This document shows positions 27,304 to 36,456 of a stretch of DNA of 64,000 bases, one piece after another. Each line of letters starts with the position of its first letter. Positions within the stretch are counted from its first letter, which is position 1. Position numbers and translations under genes: made by a program. A model generated the notes under the pieces. That model saw only the letters and a list, made by a program, of their open reading frames with translations, did no database searches and was not told where the DNA came from. Source of the stretch: Candidatus Poribacteria bacterium (GTDB taxonomy: Bacteria; Poribacteria; WGA-4E; WGA-3G); assembly GCA_022827225.1 (NCBI GenBank), contig JAJDTJ010000109.1, forward strand, positions 1 to 64,000, in the 5' to 3' direction.

Positions 27304-27892
27304 AAACTACTCCTGTGTTTTTAGACCAACGCACCCAGCGCAGGACAGTCTAATATTCTGTTGAAAAAACGCTTTATAAACACAACCTAAACTTTTTCAA
27401 ACACACGTTAAAAGGATGTCAAATGCGTAGAAAAGTCCAGCGACCTTTGAAAAAGCAACCGAAATGTGATATGAATTGTCCAAAGTTTAGTAATATGTAA
27501 CGTGAGTTTCATAAATGTACGGCAAACTTTCGAGTTCGCGCCAGATATGCCACACCCACAAAGTTTGTGCAACACCGCTTGCCTTTGGCTTATGCAAATG
27601 GAGCTTGCAACACATCCGAAATGTTTAATCAAACTGACGTTAATATGTAACGATTATACTAAATTTGGTCTTTTTAAGCAACATTAAGTTTGACAGTCTA
27701 AAGCCTTTTGTCTATCATGTTTATCGAACAGAAGGGAAAAAATAGATGTTTTCCATTTTTTTTTCAGATTATGCACGTTTTCTGCACCCAAATTACGTCT
27801 TTAAGATCATCAGTCAAACGATAAAACAACCGTTTCGTTTTATCGATTTTCATTTAATAACGTCTAAAGACCTAATATTTGGAGATAAAAAG
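27304..27892. other. Long intergenic stretch without recognisable gene
   Basis: This AT-rich stretch holds two copies of TAATATGTAACG (27490-27501 and 27641-27652) about 150 bases apart. A TCCAAAGTTTAGTAA motif near 27479 resembles the arm of the element at 21.5-21.7 kb. I saw no credible coding frame or clear terminator. The ATG at 27746 is in frame with the next gene, but its codons give no plausible protein before the signal peptide at 27893. Confidence 0.5.
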
Positions 27893-29947
27893 ATGATCAG
27901 CAAAATTAAACGCGCCATCGTGGTACTATTCCTTCTTGGCAATTTTTCTTTGACTTTCGCTGCACCACCTGAAGTGACACGTTTCACATTAAATAACGGT
28001 ATCCCTGTTGTCAGTCTCTACGTCGAAGGTTCCACGGATGTCGTTATCTTCAGTTATTTGCCCCTTGGACTTGCTGCTGATGGAAAAGCAAAGACACAGT
28101 GGAGCCATCTGATTGAACACTTGACCCTCCGAACCACAGGACCCATTGATTTCAAAACCAGTAGTGCAGAAACAATGGCTGATAACATGCGCTTGGAGTT
28201 CATAGGTAACACCGATAACTGGATGCAAGGCTTGGAACAACACGCAAAGTGGCTTTCTGGATTACCTTTTTCAGAGAAAAGTTTAGCCGAAGAGCTGCCA
28301 AACGCCTTGTCCGAGATTGACATAACTGAAGCGAGATTAGCGACGCACAAATGGGCATCCGCTGCATGGAACCAAGCCTTTCGACATGGTGAAACCGCTA
28401 TATCAATGCGTGATGATGTTCGTTCAGCACAACTGAGTGAATTACAAGAATATCGAGATCTACACTTAGTCCAAGCGGATCGAGTGCTTTTGTGTGTCAT
28501 CGGCGGCGTTAAGGCAGAAACACTGCAGCCGATAATGGAAGAACAACTCGGAGTTATCAACCTAACAGCAAAAACACTACCGCCAGCAACAGCAACATCA
28601 AAGACAGTGAAAGACCAAACTGCCACTTGGGATATCAATGTAACCCACTACATGGAAACTTACGCGATACCAGACCCAGAAGATAAAGATTATCCGGCAT
28701 TGTACATAGCGAACGCACTCCTGAACTTAGTACTCATGCAGGATACCGAACTGAAAGAATTGATAGGTTTTGTTTTCTGTAGCGTTGACCTCGTTACGCC
28801 TGAACAGACCTATCTACAGATCAGTGCTTCGCTCAAGCCAGGTACAGATACAGAAAACGTTAAGCAGCGGATTAGCCTGCTGGTAGACCGGCTCAAGCAA
28901 CAAGAGAACAACGCGCAGGTTGTCATGATGACCCCGTCACTCTCCATGCAATTCAGTTCACCACTGGATATAGAGATGATGAAACAACAAAAACCGGCAG
29001 GTGTGTCAGAAACCATGATGCTTGCTAACATCGGTCTATGGTGGGGGATGCTGGAATATCAATATGGTGAGACTTTACCGCAGCTTGCAAGTGCGTTTGC
29101 CAAGGTCTCTGCGGCTGATGTTGCCGATGTTGTCAATCGGTATTTAACCGAAGAGGCGCGGATGACGTTAGTTCTTGCCCCACGTGATACGTTTCTTAAT
29201 GAATTCGGAGCGGTTAACGAAATTGAGATAAAGCAACCGGAACCGCCGCCTGCGGAGCCAATGCCTGAAGCGAGTGAAGCAGACATAGCGAAAGCCAAAG
29301 AAATCCTCGCCGCAGCAGTTGACGCACACGGTGGACTTGAGAAACTGCAAGCAGTCAAGAATATCGTCATGGAGGGGCACGCAACCGCCAATTCACCCGC
29401 AGGACCGCAAATAGAAGGCACATCATACTACGTCTACCCTGACAAATTTAGACAAGATTTGAAGATGCCGCAAGGCGAAACGGTTTACGTCTTTGATGGC
29501 ACTTCTGGATTCGTGTTGATGCCGATGGCGGTTCAACCGATACCACCACAGATGGCTGATACCTTCAAAGATGCGGTTTTCCGAGAGCCATTGTGGCTAC
29601 TGACGAACCTCTCACAAAACGACATCCCGATCCAGTATGCTGGCACAGAAGACGTACAAGGTAAGCCTGCGTCTATTCTGCTGATCCCGCAGCCATCCGG
29701 CGAGATGATGAAACTCTTTGTGAGCGAGGATACGCATTATATCGTGAAAATTGCCTATCCTGATTCCTCTCAAGGTATTACTGTTAATCGGGAAACGCTC
29801 TTGAGTGATTACCGCGATGTTGATAGCGTTAAAGTCGCGTATCATGCTGTGCAGAACATAGAGGGGCAGCTCTTTAGCGAAAGCCGGGTAACACGTATTA
29901 CGTTGAACGCTGAACTTGAGGAATCGCTATTTCAGGAACCGAAGTGA
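27893..29947 (+). CDS. Secreted M16 (pitrilysin-like) metallopeptidase with LolA-like C-terminal domain
   Basis: A 684-residue exported protein. ATG 27893 (GGAGATAAAA upstream) gives a signal peptide cleaved near TFA-APP; the frame to 27746 is an unlikely extension. Residues 25-430 are an M16 domain with inverted zinc motif HLIEH (72-76) and the third-ligand glutamate probably in ALSEID (Glu141), then the C-terminal M16 repeat. Residues about 470-680 are a beta-rich LolA/outer-membrane-lipoprotein-sorting-like domain beginning AKEILAAAVDAHGGLEKLQ, a module that accompanies M16 in many envelope proteins. It is likely an active periplasmic peptidase. The next gene carries a damaged copy of the M16 part. 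Confidence 0.8.
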   Translation: MISKIKRAIVVLFLLGNFSLTFAAPPEVTRFTLNNGIPVVSLYVEGSTDVVIFSYLPLGLAADGKAKTQWSHLIEHLTLRTTGPIDFKTSSAETMADNMRLEFIGNTDNWMQGLEQHAKWLSGLPFSEKSLAEELPNALSEIDITEARLATHKWASAAWNQAFRHGETAISMRDDVRSAQLSELQEYRDLHLVQADRVLLCVIGGVKAETLQPIMEEQLGVINLTAKTLPPATATSKTVKDQTATWDINVTHYMETYAIPDPEDKDYPALYIANALLNLVLMQDTELKELIGFVFCSVDLVTPEQTYLQISASLKPGTDTENVKQRISLLVDRLKQQENNAQVVMMTPSLSMQFSSPLDIEMMKQQKPAGVSETMMLANIGLWWGMLEYQYGETLPQLASAFAKVSAADVADVVNRYLTEEARMTLVLAPRDTFLNEFGAVNEIEIKQPEPPPAEPMPEASEADIAKAKEILAAAVDAHGGLEKLQAVKNIVMEGHATANSPAGPQIEGTSYYVYPDKFRQDLKMPQGETVYVFDGTSGFVLMPMAVQPIPPQMADTFKDAVFREPLWLLTNLSQNDIPIQYAGTEDVQGKPASILLIPQPSGEMMKLFVSEDTHYIVKIAYPDSSQGITVNRETLLSDYRDVDSVKVAYHAVQNIEGQLFSESRVTRITLNAELEESLFQEPK

Positions 29948-29965
29948 ATCGGAATGATATGAAGT

Positions 29966-30082
29966 GTTATAGTAAAGCCGGAAAATAAATTCCACGCCAT
30001 ATTGCCTGATTGTAGGGGAAACTGGGTGACCCATCCCCTACGATCAACCGCGCGTCGAAATAATTATGGGCTTTACTATAAC
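29966..30082. mobile_element. MITE-like element with 14-base perfect terminal inverted repeats
   Basis: GTTATAGTAAAGCC (29966-29979) and GGCTTTACTATAAC (30069-30082) are perfect inverted termini. The inner part holds a second palindrome, GTAGGGGA (30012-30019) with TCCCCTAC (30034-30041) around TGGGTGACCCA. The 117-base unit has no coding capacity, so it looks like a non-autonomous element. It sits between the M16 gene and its sigma-fused relative, just after a 15-base sequence that both genes share at their ends. Confidence 0.75.
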
Positions 30083-30124
30083 AGAAATCCAATCGTTTGT
30101 GTTGATGCATTATGGAGAGTTCTA

Positions 30125-32317
30125 ATGGATAAAGATGATGTTCAGTTGATTCACAACATTTTATCTGGCGACGATGAGGCGTTCAGCATCTTGGTTCAAA
30201 AATACCAAAAGAGTGTGCACGCCCTCGCGTGGCGAAAGATCGGTGATTTTCATTATGCTGAGGAGATTACACAAGACACCTTCCTTCAAGCTTATGAGAA
30301 ACTCCCGACCCTCAAGAACCGCAATCAATTTGTGGGATGGCTGTATGTCATTACCACTAATCTATGCACCGATTGGCTCCGAAAGAAGAGACCTGCGATG
30401 CAATCGCTGGGAGATGCATCTGTGAAAGCTATAGATAAACTAACTTATGAGCGTTATATCTTGGAACAGCGCGAGAGAGAAGCAGGTGAACGTCGTCATG
30501 AGCTTGTCAAGCAACTTCTGGAAAAATTGCCAGAGAGCGAACGCACAGTGGTAACGCTTTACTATCTTGGCGAAATGACCACAAAAGAAATTGGCAAGTT
30601 TCTGGGTGTATCGGTGAACACGATTACGAGTCGGCTCCAGCGAGCGCGGGAGCGTTTACAAGCGTCAGATGAACGTTTGATTAACGAAACGCTTGGCGGT
30701 TGGCAATTGCCTGGTAACTTACTTGAAAACATCATGCGGCAAGTTGCTGACATAAAACCGGTATCACCGCCAACAGGAAAACCGTTGGTACCATGGATGG
30801 CTCTCGGTACAGCGACAGTTTTGGTTATATTGCTGCTCGGTGTGAGTCATCAATATCTTGCCAGATTCCAGCGTCCGTATAGTTTCGAGGCACAGTCCGA
30901 GCCGACTATTGAAATCATCGAGGCACCAGTCGTTCTTGAGACCGTCGCAAAACCGGATGTACGCAATCAAATCGGGCAGGCTACCACCCCCGGCAAAAAC
31001 AGCAGCACCGGCTCACAGGTTTCTGAGAAGGTCTTAGTCCCTACCGCATCAGAGGATTTCCCTAATATTTTCACTTCTAATACCGTCCCTGAAGTGACAC
31101 GCTTTACACTCAGTAACGGTATCCGAGTTGTCAATCTCCATGTCGAAAATTCGACGGATGTTGGTATCTTCGGTTACTTACCCCTTGGACTCGTTACTGA
31201 TGGGAAAGCAAAGCCGTATTGGAGCCATCTCATTAATCATCTGACAGTCCGAACCGCAGGGCCTATTGATTTCAGAACAAGTAACGCAGAGACAATGGCT
31301 GATAATATACGCTTGGATTTCATGGGTAATACGGATACATGGATGCGAGGTTTAGAACGACACGCTAAATGGCTTTCAGGACTTCCGTTTTCAGCAGAAA
31401 ATCTTACTGAGGAACGTCCGAGAGTGTTATCGCAGTTTGACTATATTGAAGCGAACTTGGGAACGCATAAGTTGGCACACGTTGCGTGGAACCAAGTCTT
31501 TCGGCATGGTGAAACCGATATCCGCATGCGTAGGGGTATTGAATCGGCGCAACTCAGTGAACTCCAAGAATATCGCGATCAGCATTTGGTTCAAGCGGAT
31601 CGCGTCCTTCTGTGCGTTATTGGTGGTGTTGACCCGGAAACACTGAAAGACACAATGGAACAACAACTCGGAACTATCGGCTTAACTGAGAAGACATTTC
31701 CCGAACTGACAGTCTCCCCAGAGATAGCGAAAGATCAAAACGCTACCTGGGATATCAACGTAACGCATTACATGGAAACCTACCCGATTCCTCGTCCTGG
31801 AAATGAAGACTACCCTGCACTCTATATCGCGAGTCTGATTTGGCGGTTCGCTTGCATGCAGGACGCTCAGTTGAAGGAATTGATAGGTTACATTCATTGT
31901 GGTGTTGATCTTGTCACACCGGAACAGGTATACTTATACGTCAGTGCTTCCGTCAAACCGGATACAGATATAGAAAAGGTTAAACAGCGTGTGCGGCAGT
32001 TGATGAGCCCGTTAAAACAACAGGAAAACAACACGCAGGTCCCTATGATTGCGCAGGGCCTTTCGATGGAACTCAGCGCACCGCCGGATATAAAAAGGCT
32101 TATGCAACAGCAACCTGAGAATGTGCCAGAGAATCTGATGCTCCTGCAGCTGGGTGTGAGTTGGGGAACAGTGGAATACCAATATGGTGATACTTTACCG
32201 CAGCTTGCAAGCGCATTCGCAGATGTTTCCGCTGCCGACGTTGCCAGCGTCGTCAACCGATACCTCACCGAAGATCGGCGGATGACGTTGCTTCTCACGC
32301 CACGAACGTCGGAATGA
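30125..32317 (+). CDS. ECF sigma factor fused through a membrane helix to a degenerate M16 peptidase domain
   Basis: A 730-residue protein from ATG 30125 (GGAGAG upstream). Residues 1-95 are sigma-70 region 2 (DEAFSILVQKYQKSVHALAW, then QDTFLQAYEKL). Residues about 121-185 are region 4 (LPESERTVVTLYYLGEMTTK with helix-turn-helix). A membrane helix follows (222-243, PWMALGTATVLVILLLGV), then a Ser/Thr/Pro-rich linker and an M16 domain from about 320. That domain is close to the neighbouring M16 gene, but HLIEH has become HLINH (368-372) and the SEID glutamate has become SQFD. The peptidase should be dead. Likely topology is sigma inside and M16 outside, making this a membrane-bound, signal-sensing sigma factor. 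Confidence 0.85.
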   Translation: MDKDDVQLIHNILSGDDEAFSILVQKYQKSVHALAWRKIGDFHYAEEITQDTFLQAYEKLPTLKNRNQFVGWLYVITTNLCTDWLRKKRPAMQSLGDASVKAIDKLTYERYILEQREREAGERRHELVKQLLEKLPESERTVVTLYYLGEMTTKEIGKFLGVSVNTITSRLQRARERLQASDERLINETLGGWQLPGNLLENIMRQVADIKPVSPPTGKPLVPWMALGTATVLVILLLGVSHQYLARFQRPYSFEAQSEPTIEIIEAPVVLETVAKPDVRNQIGQATTPGKNSSTGSQVSEKVLVPTASEDFPNIFTSNTVPEVTRFTLSNGIRVVNLHVENSTDVGIFGYLPLGLVTDGKAKPYWSHLINHLTVRTAGPIDFRTSNAETMADNIRLDFMGNTDTWMRGLERHAKWLSGLPFSAENLTEERPRVLSQFDYIEANLGTHKLAHVAWNQVFRHGETDIRMRRGIESAQLSELQEYRDQHLVQADRVLLCVIGGVDPETLKDTMEQQLGTIGLTEKTFPELTVSPEIAKDQNATWDINVTHYMETYPIPRPGNEDYPALYIASLIWRFACMQDAQLKELIGYIHCGVDLVTPEQVYLYVSASVKPDTDIEKVKQRVRQLMSPLKQQENNTQVPMIAQGLSMELSAPPDIKRLMQQQPENVPENLMLLQLGVSWGTVEYQYGDTLPQLASAFADVSAADVASVVNRYLTEDRRMTLLLTPRTSE

Positions 32318-32390
32318 TATGAAGCACCGGCTTACACCTAACCCCAACTTTTTCACGCCTGCGATGTAACACTTTTCCATCTCAAGCTCT

Positions 32391-35120
32391 TTATTCTCTC
32401 CCTCTCTTTAGTATTGCCCAACTTGTTAGCGATCTGTTCTTAGTTGTCACTATACCTTTCAAGCGTTGTGTAGCAAGCACTTCACTCATACCATCAAACG
32501 ACATATCTTCTATACGGTAATAGTATTCAACACCCGTCTTTGCAGTTGTGTCTATCCATTGATATGTGTTGCGTTCACTCATTGTGCCTGCCCCCTGAAT
32601 GAAAGTCGCATTAACTTTTACGAACGGACCTTGTTTATCTGCACTCCGAAAGATATTAAAACCAGCATTCTCAATCTCTGATTCAGTCGTCCAATTCAGA
32701 ACAACCCGACCCCTCTCGGCTATCTGAGCGACAAACGAAGAAAGCGTAACAGGCAGCGGATCCACACCTTCTGTTCTGTAACCTGGTGTCCCTACGTCTG
32801 TCGGATGGCCGTAGAAATACCCGCTCCTTTTATTTTCAGTCAATTCATCTACCTCATCAGCAGGAAACCAGCCAAACTCCGTCATTCCAAAACGGAAATT
32901 ATACTTACGAGATTTAACCGACTTCAGTCTTCTAATCAAAGATACCCTTCTATCTTTGTTACTCGAATTAAGAGCAACTGAAGGGATTTTCCATAGAATC
33001 TCATCTTGCTCATTTAGATTTCCTATACGATCAATAGGATTTCCGTTACTATCCTGTAATTCTAATGTGATCGCTTGTCCAGTAAGGAAATTAGAACGCA
33101 TTTGAAATGAATAAACTTTACCTCTTAAATTTGGCGAGAAGGTATCTCCACTTGTGCCTGAGAAATCTGTCATAATACAGGTGTTTTTAGCTTCTATTGT
33201 AAATTCATTTATAATTCTATCGCTTATAATATGGATTTTATCGTTGTCGTCCATAAATCTTCCAACAATTTTCCATCCACTCAGATCGATATTCTTATTC
33301 GTTGTATTGTATAATTCTATCCACTGAGGCATCCGGTTTAGTTGAGACAGCATCCATTCACTAAATACAACTTTGCCAACGCCTTGGCTTTCATAATCAA
33401 AGGGTTTTACTGTATAATTAACAGTTACTGTAGGTTCAGGTTTCGGATTGGGGTTACTGCCGCCGCCACCAGCACTTTGATTGTTAGTCGGAGGGGGTTG
33501 GACCGGTGCTGCATTTACAGTAATATTGAACGTTAGATTGGCTGTTTGTGCTGGAGACGATGCGTCCGTGACAGTATAAGTATATGAAGTTGCCCGTATC
33601 ACTGTTGTCGGGGTTCCATTCAAAGTGCGTGTGGTCGCGTTAAACGTTAACCCATTAGGCATACCACTCAGCGAATATGTCAGTGGAGCCGTCCCGCCTG
33701 TCGCCTCAGGGAATACCAGCTCCGCGATTGACGTTCCAACTGTATAAGTCTGATGAGCAACATTCACGCCTACAAACGCAAGTGGCTGCACAACTCGTGG
33801 CGGATTCACAGGCGGATTTACTGGCGGCTGCACGGGTGGTTGAACAGGAGGCTGTGGCGTTTCATTTACATCTGTGATGTTGATAGTGACGGTGATACTA
33901 TCTGTAGCACCGTTGCCATCAGAAACAGAGACAGTAACCGTATAGGACGATCTCGTTTCGTAGTCCAGGGCCCCACTTGCTTGTAGTTGCCCTGACGTGC
34001 TAACAATGCTAAACGAGGAGGCATCCGTGCCACCGAGTGTGTATGTCAACGTATCACCGTCCGCATCCGTGGCAGAAATAGCACTGCCGATGCTTGTGCC
34101 GGATGCTGTGTTCTCTGCGATAGAGCGCGTGGCACTGGTGCCTTCTGTGAACGCAGGGGCGTTGTTAGCAGGCGTTTCATCAACATCCGTGACGCTGATG
34201 GTGACGGTAATGCTGTCGCTGCCACCATTGCCATCAGAAACATGGACGATTACAGTATAGGTCTGTTGCGTTTCATAATCCAAAGATGTAGCAGCGCGTA
34301 ATTGTCCGGTGCTACCATCAATACTAAATGATGCGGCATCCGTTCCAGTTAGACTGTAAGTGAGGGTATCGTTATCAGCATCAGTTGCAGCTATAGGACT
34401 TCCGATATTCTGGTTTGCTAGCGTGTTTTCTGCAATGCTCCTTGTGGCAGAAGTGCCTGAAAATACAGGGGCTCTATTCCGATTGATTTTTGTGATATTG
34501 ATAGTAACAGTGATACTATCTGCCCCCCCGTACTCATCAGAAACAATTACCGTTACACTATAGGTGTTTTTCGTTTCATAATCCAAAGCTGCAGCAGTGC
34601 GCAATTGTCCGGTGCTACTATCAATACTAAATGACGATGCATCCGTGCCACTGAGGCTATAAGTAAGTATATCAGCTTCGTTGATACCTGTTGCGGATAG
34701 AGGACTGCCTATCGCTGCACCTGCACCTGTGTTTTCAGCGATACTCCGGGTCGTTGAGGATCCCTCCGAGAATAGCGGATTCCATCCACCGTTATCCCAG
34801 CCGTAGATGTACCATACGTATCTAAATTTTTTCTCTGCTTCCAAGACCTCAAATTTTTTGAGTATACTATGGGTCCAGGAAAAAGTATCTTCTCCTACAG
34901 TGTCAGTAAAATCCTCTGGGTAGTTATCTGGGGCAGTTATTGTACAGTCGATACCTTGTTGGTTACCTATTGTGTCAGGATCCGTATCCGCTACTATCTC
35001 ACACGTTCCCTTGAAACCCAAACCAAAGTCTTGTTCAAATGCCGTTGTGGTGGACGTAAACACGGCAACCCATAAAACAGAAAAAATTATGGAGAACATC
35101 AAGCGATTTGGAAATTTCAT
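32391..35120 (-). CDS. Secreted cadherin-repeat and lamin-tail-domain surface protein
   Basis: About 909 residues from ATG 35120, with a GGGAG site; the frame to 35147 starts with TTG. After the signal peptide and a short N-terminal domain come three cadherin-like repeats, each RSIAENT, then ATDADGDTLTYSLxGTDASSF, LDYET and SITVTINIT. A proline-rich linker (PPVQPPVQPPVNPP) and a putative-Ig segment (He_PIG type, ATGGTAPLTYSLSGMPNG) follow. Next is a glycine/proline linker, then a lamin-tail domain (FSEWMLSQLNRMPQWIELYN), then a fibronectin-like tail (LNWTTESEIENAGFNIFRS). The order suggests an adhesive protein, with calcium-binding cadherin sites (DADGD). The tail resembles secreted-protein tails of Bacteroidetes. 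Host adhesion is inference. Confidence 0.85.
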   Translation of the reverse strand: MKFPNRLMFSIIFSVLWVAVFTSTTTAFEQDFGLGFKGTCEIVADTDPDTIGNQQGIDCTITAPDNYPEDFTDTVGEDTFSWTHSILKKFEVLEAEKKFRYVWYIYGWDNGGWNPLFSEGSSTTRSIAENTGAGAAIGSPLSATGINEADILTYSLSGTDASSFSIDSSTGQLRTAAALDYETKNTYSVTVIVSDEYGGADSITVTINITKINRNRAPVFSGTSATRSIAENTLANQNIGSPIAATDADNDTLTYSLTGTDAASFSIDGSTGQLRAATSLDYETQQTYTVIVHVSDGNGGSDSITVTISVTDVDETPANNAPAFTEGTSATRSIAENTASGTSIGSAISATDADGDTLTYTLGGTDASSFSIVSTSGQLQASGALDYETRSSYTVTVSVSDGNGATDSITVTINITDVNETPQPPVQPPVQPPVNPPVNPPRVVQPLAFVGVNVAHQTYTVGTSIAELVFPEATGGTAPLTYSLSGMPNGLTFNATTRTLNGTPTTVIRATSYTYTVTDASSPAQTANLTFNITVNAAPVQPPPTNNQSAGGGGSNPNPKPEPTVTVNYTVKPFDYESQGVGKVVFSEWMLSQLNRMPQWIELYNTTNKNIDLSGWKIVGRFMDDNDKIHIISDRIINEFTIEAKNTCIMTDFSGTSGDTFSPNLRGKVYSFQMRSNFLTGQAITLELQDSNGNPIDRIGNLNEQDEILWKIPSVALNSSNKDRRVSLIRRLKSVKSRKYNFRFGMTEFGWFPADEVDELTENKRSGYFYGHPTDVGTPGYRTEGVDPLPVTLSSFVAQIAERGRVVLNWTTESEIENAGFNIFRSADKQGPFVKVNATFIQGAGTMSERNTYQWIDTTAKTGVEYYYRIEDMSFDGMSEVLATQRLKGIVTTKNRSLTSWAILKRGRE

Positions 35121-35168
35121 AGTAACTTCGCTCCCTGCCTTCCACAAATGTATCGTTGATTGTGGACT

Positions 35169-36404
35169 CTACCATAATTGCGCCAATAGATCTGTTATCT
35201 CCGCGCGAATTTGTGCTTCAACTGATGGCAGTAATGCCAATCGGTAAGGGCCACTAAGCGCATGGTTCCGCGGTCCCGCCTCGTAACCCGCTCGCACCCC
35301 CAATTCGTAAGCCTCCTTAGTTGCAATGTAAACCTCGCTGCCGTTGGTATATCCAAAAACAAATGTGTGTGAGAATGGAGATGTTTCATCTATAAAAAGT
35401 TGGTACTCCGAAAAGAGTTCATGCGATACAGACAGAAAACAGAGTGCATCGCCAACAGCAAAAGCACTCATAGGGAAGGGTAAGGTTCGTTTCTCGCCGC
35501 TCTTCGCGACTTCTAATAACGCGATATAGCGTTCATCGTCAGGGAATTCCTCGATTAACTGCTCACATTCTGCAACCGATGGCGGATCTCGGAACGGCAA
35601 ATTGACGAGTTTAGCACACGCTTTAAGGGGTGCCGCAGGGATCTCCGCCGCAGTCTTTAACGCTTGGTGTGTCGCAAATGCAAGGGCAAATCCAGCGACA
35701 TCACACGCACTAAAACCGCCTCGCAACGGATACCCGTTAATATCCGCTGCGCAGCCTTGCGCGAACAACAAAACGCTTTCCGGTTTCAGATCCAAGAAAT
35801 TGCGTAGATGTTCAACGGCGTAACCGGGGTAATCAGCCCCGATTTCTTCGCTCGACCAGTGGACAATCACCGGATGCGCCGCATGTGAGAACAGCACCGC
35901 GATGACCTCTCCGTTTTCGTCGTAAGCCCCCAACACATCAACCCACGGCACAACAGATCCTTCCGGGTTGGGTGCCATGGTAATATAGCCCTCATCGTTC
36001 ATCAAGCGACGATTATAGCCGATTTGGACAGGCGCACGTCCTGACCGCAGTGTTGCGGGTTCAAGCGCGTCTACCGCATCTTTCACCAACTCGGCGAGAC
36101 AAGCTGCCAACCACGCCTCGGCTTCTTCAGTAATCCATCGTCCATCAACACCCGGCGCGTTATGCGTATGGCTACAGTTGATGACGACATGCCTTGGCGG
36201 TATGCCTGTGGCACGCTGGATTCCATCAAGGAGTCGTTTATTGTACCAGAGTGGAAACTGCCCGTAATCCGCTGTCACGATAGCGAGTTGTTTTTCGCCA
36301 TCGGCAAGCACCAGCGCGCGGGCATACAACTCGGCATAAACTTCGGGTCTGTCCTTTATGGCGGTAATCACAGTCTCTGCTGCACCTACCATGATGGGAT
36401 TCAC
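35169..36404 (-). CDS. Neutral/alkaline non-lysosomal ceramidase-like hydrolase
   Basis: A 411-residue protein. It has the ceramidase N-terminal domain signatures VVINCSHTHNAPG (zinc-binding His79 and His81), LFSHAAHPVI (His174/His177 region), GADYPGYAVEHL and LFAQGCAADINGYP. The family cleaves the amide bond of ceramides. Many bacterial members of this length lack the C-terminal Ig domain and act on other amides or have unknown substrates. No signal peptide is seen, so it is probably cytoplasmic, unlike the secreted Pseudomonas enzyme. The N-terminus is short: MVGAAETVITAIKDRPEVYAE instead of the normal VGxAKxDITPP. Its stop lies 49 bases before the cadherin gene's start. Confidence 0.82.
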   Translation of the reverse strand: MNPIMVGAAETVITAIKDRPEVYAELYARALVLADGEKQLAIVTADYGQFPLWYNKRLLDGIQRATGIPPRHVVINCSHTHNAPGVDGRWITEEAEAWLAACLAELVKDAVDALEPATLRSGRAPVQIGYNRRLMNDEGYITMAPNPEGSVVPWVDVLGAYDENGEVIAVLFSHAAHPVIVHWSSEEIGADYPGYAVEHLRNFLDLKPESVLLFAQGCAADINGYPLRGGFSACDVAGFALAFATHQALKTAAEIPAAPLKACAKLVNLPFRDPPSVAECEQLIEEFPDDERYIALLEVAKSGEKRTLPFPMSAFAVGDALCFLSVSHELFSEYQLFIDETSPFSHTFVFGYTNGSEVYIATKEAYELGVRAGYEAGPRNHALSGPYRLALLPSVEAQIRAEITDLLAQLW

Positions 36405-36456
36405 AAGATTGTTCCTCGTTTTCTGTGTTACGGCATACGGCGCGTGCCTACTACTT

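Noticed and set aside
33677..34563. Several open frames on the plus strand inside the cadherin gene
   Set aside because: They mirror the repetitive minus-strand coding sequence, have no ribosome sites and show no domain or signal-peptide pattern.
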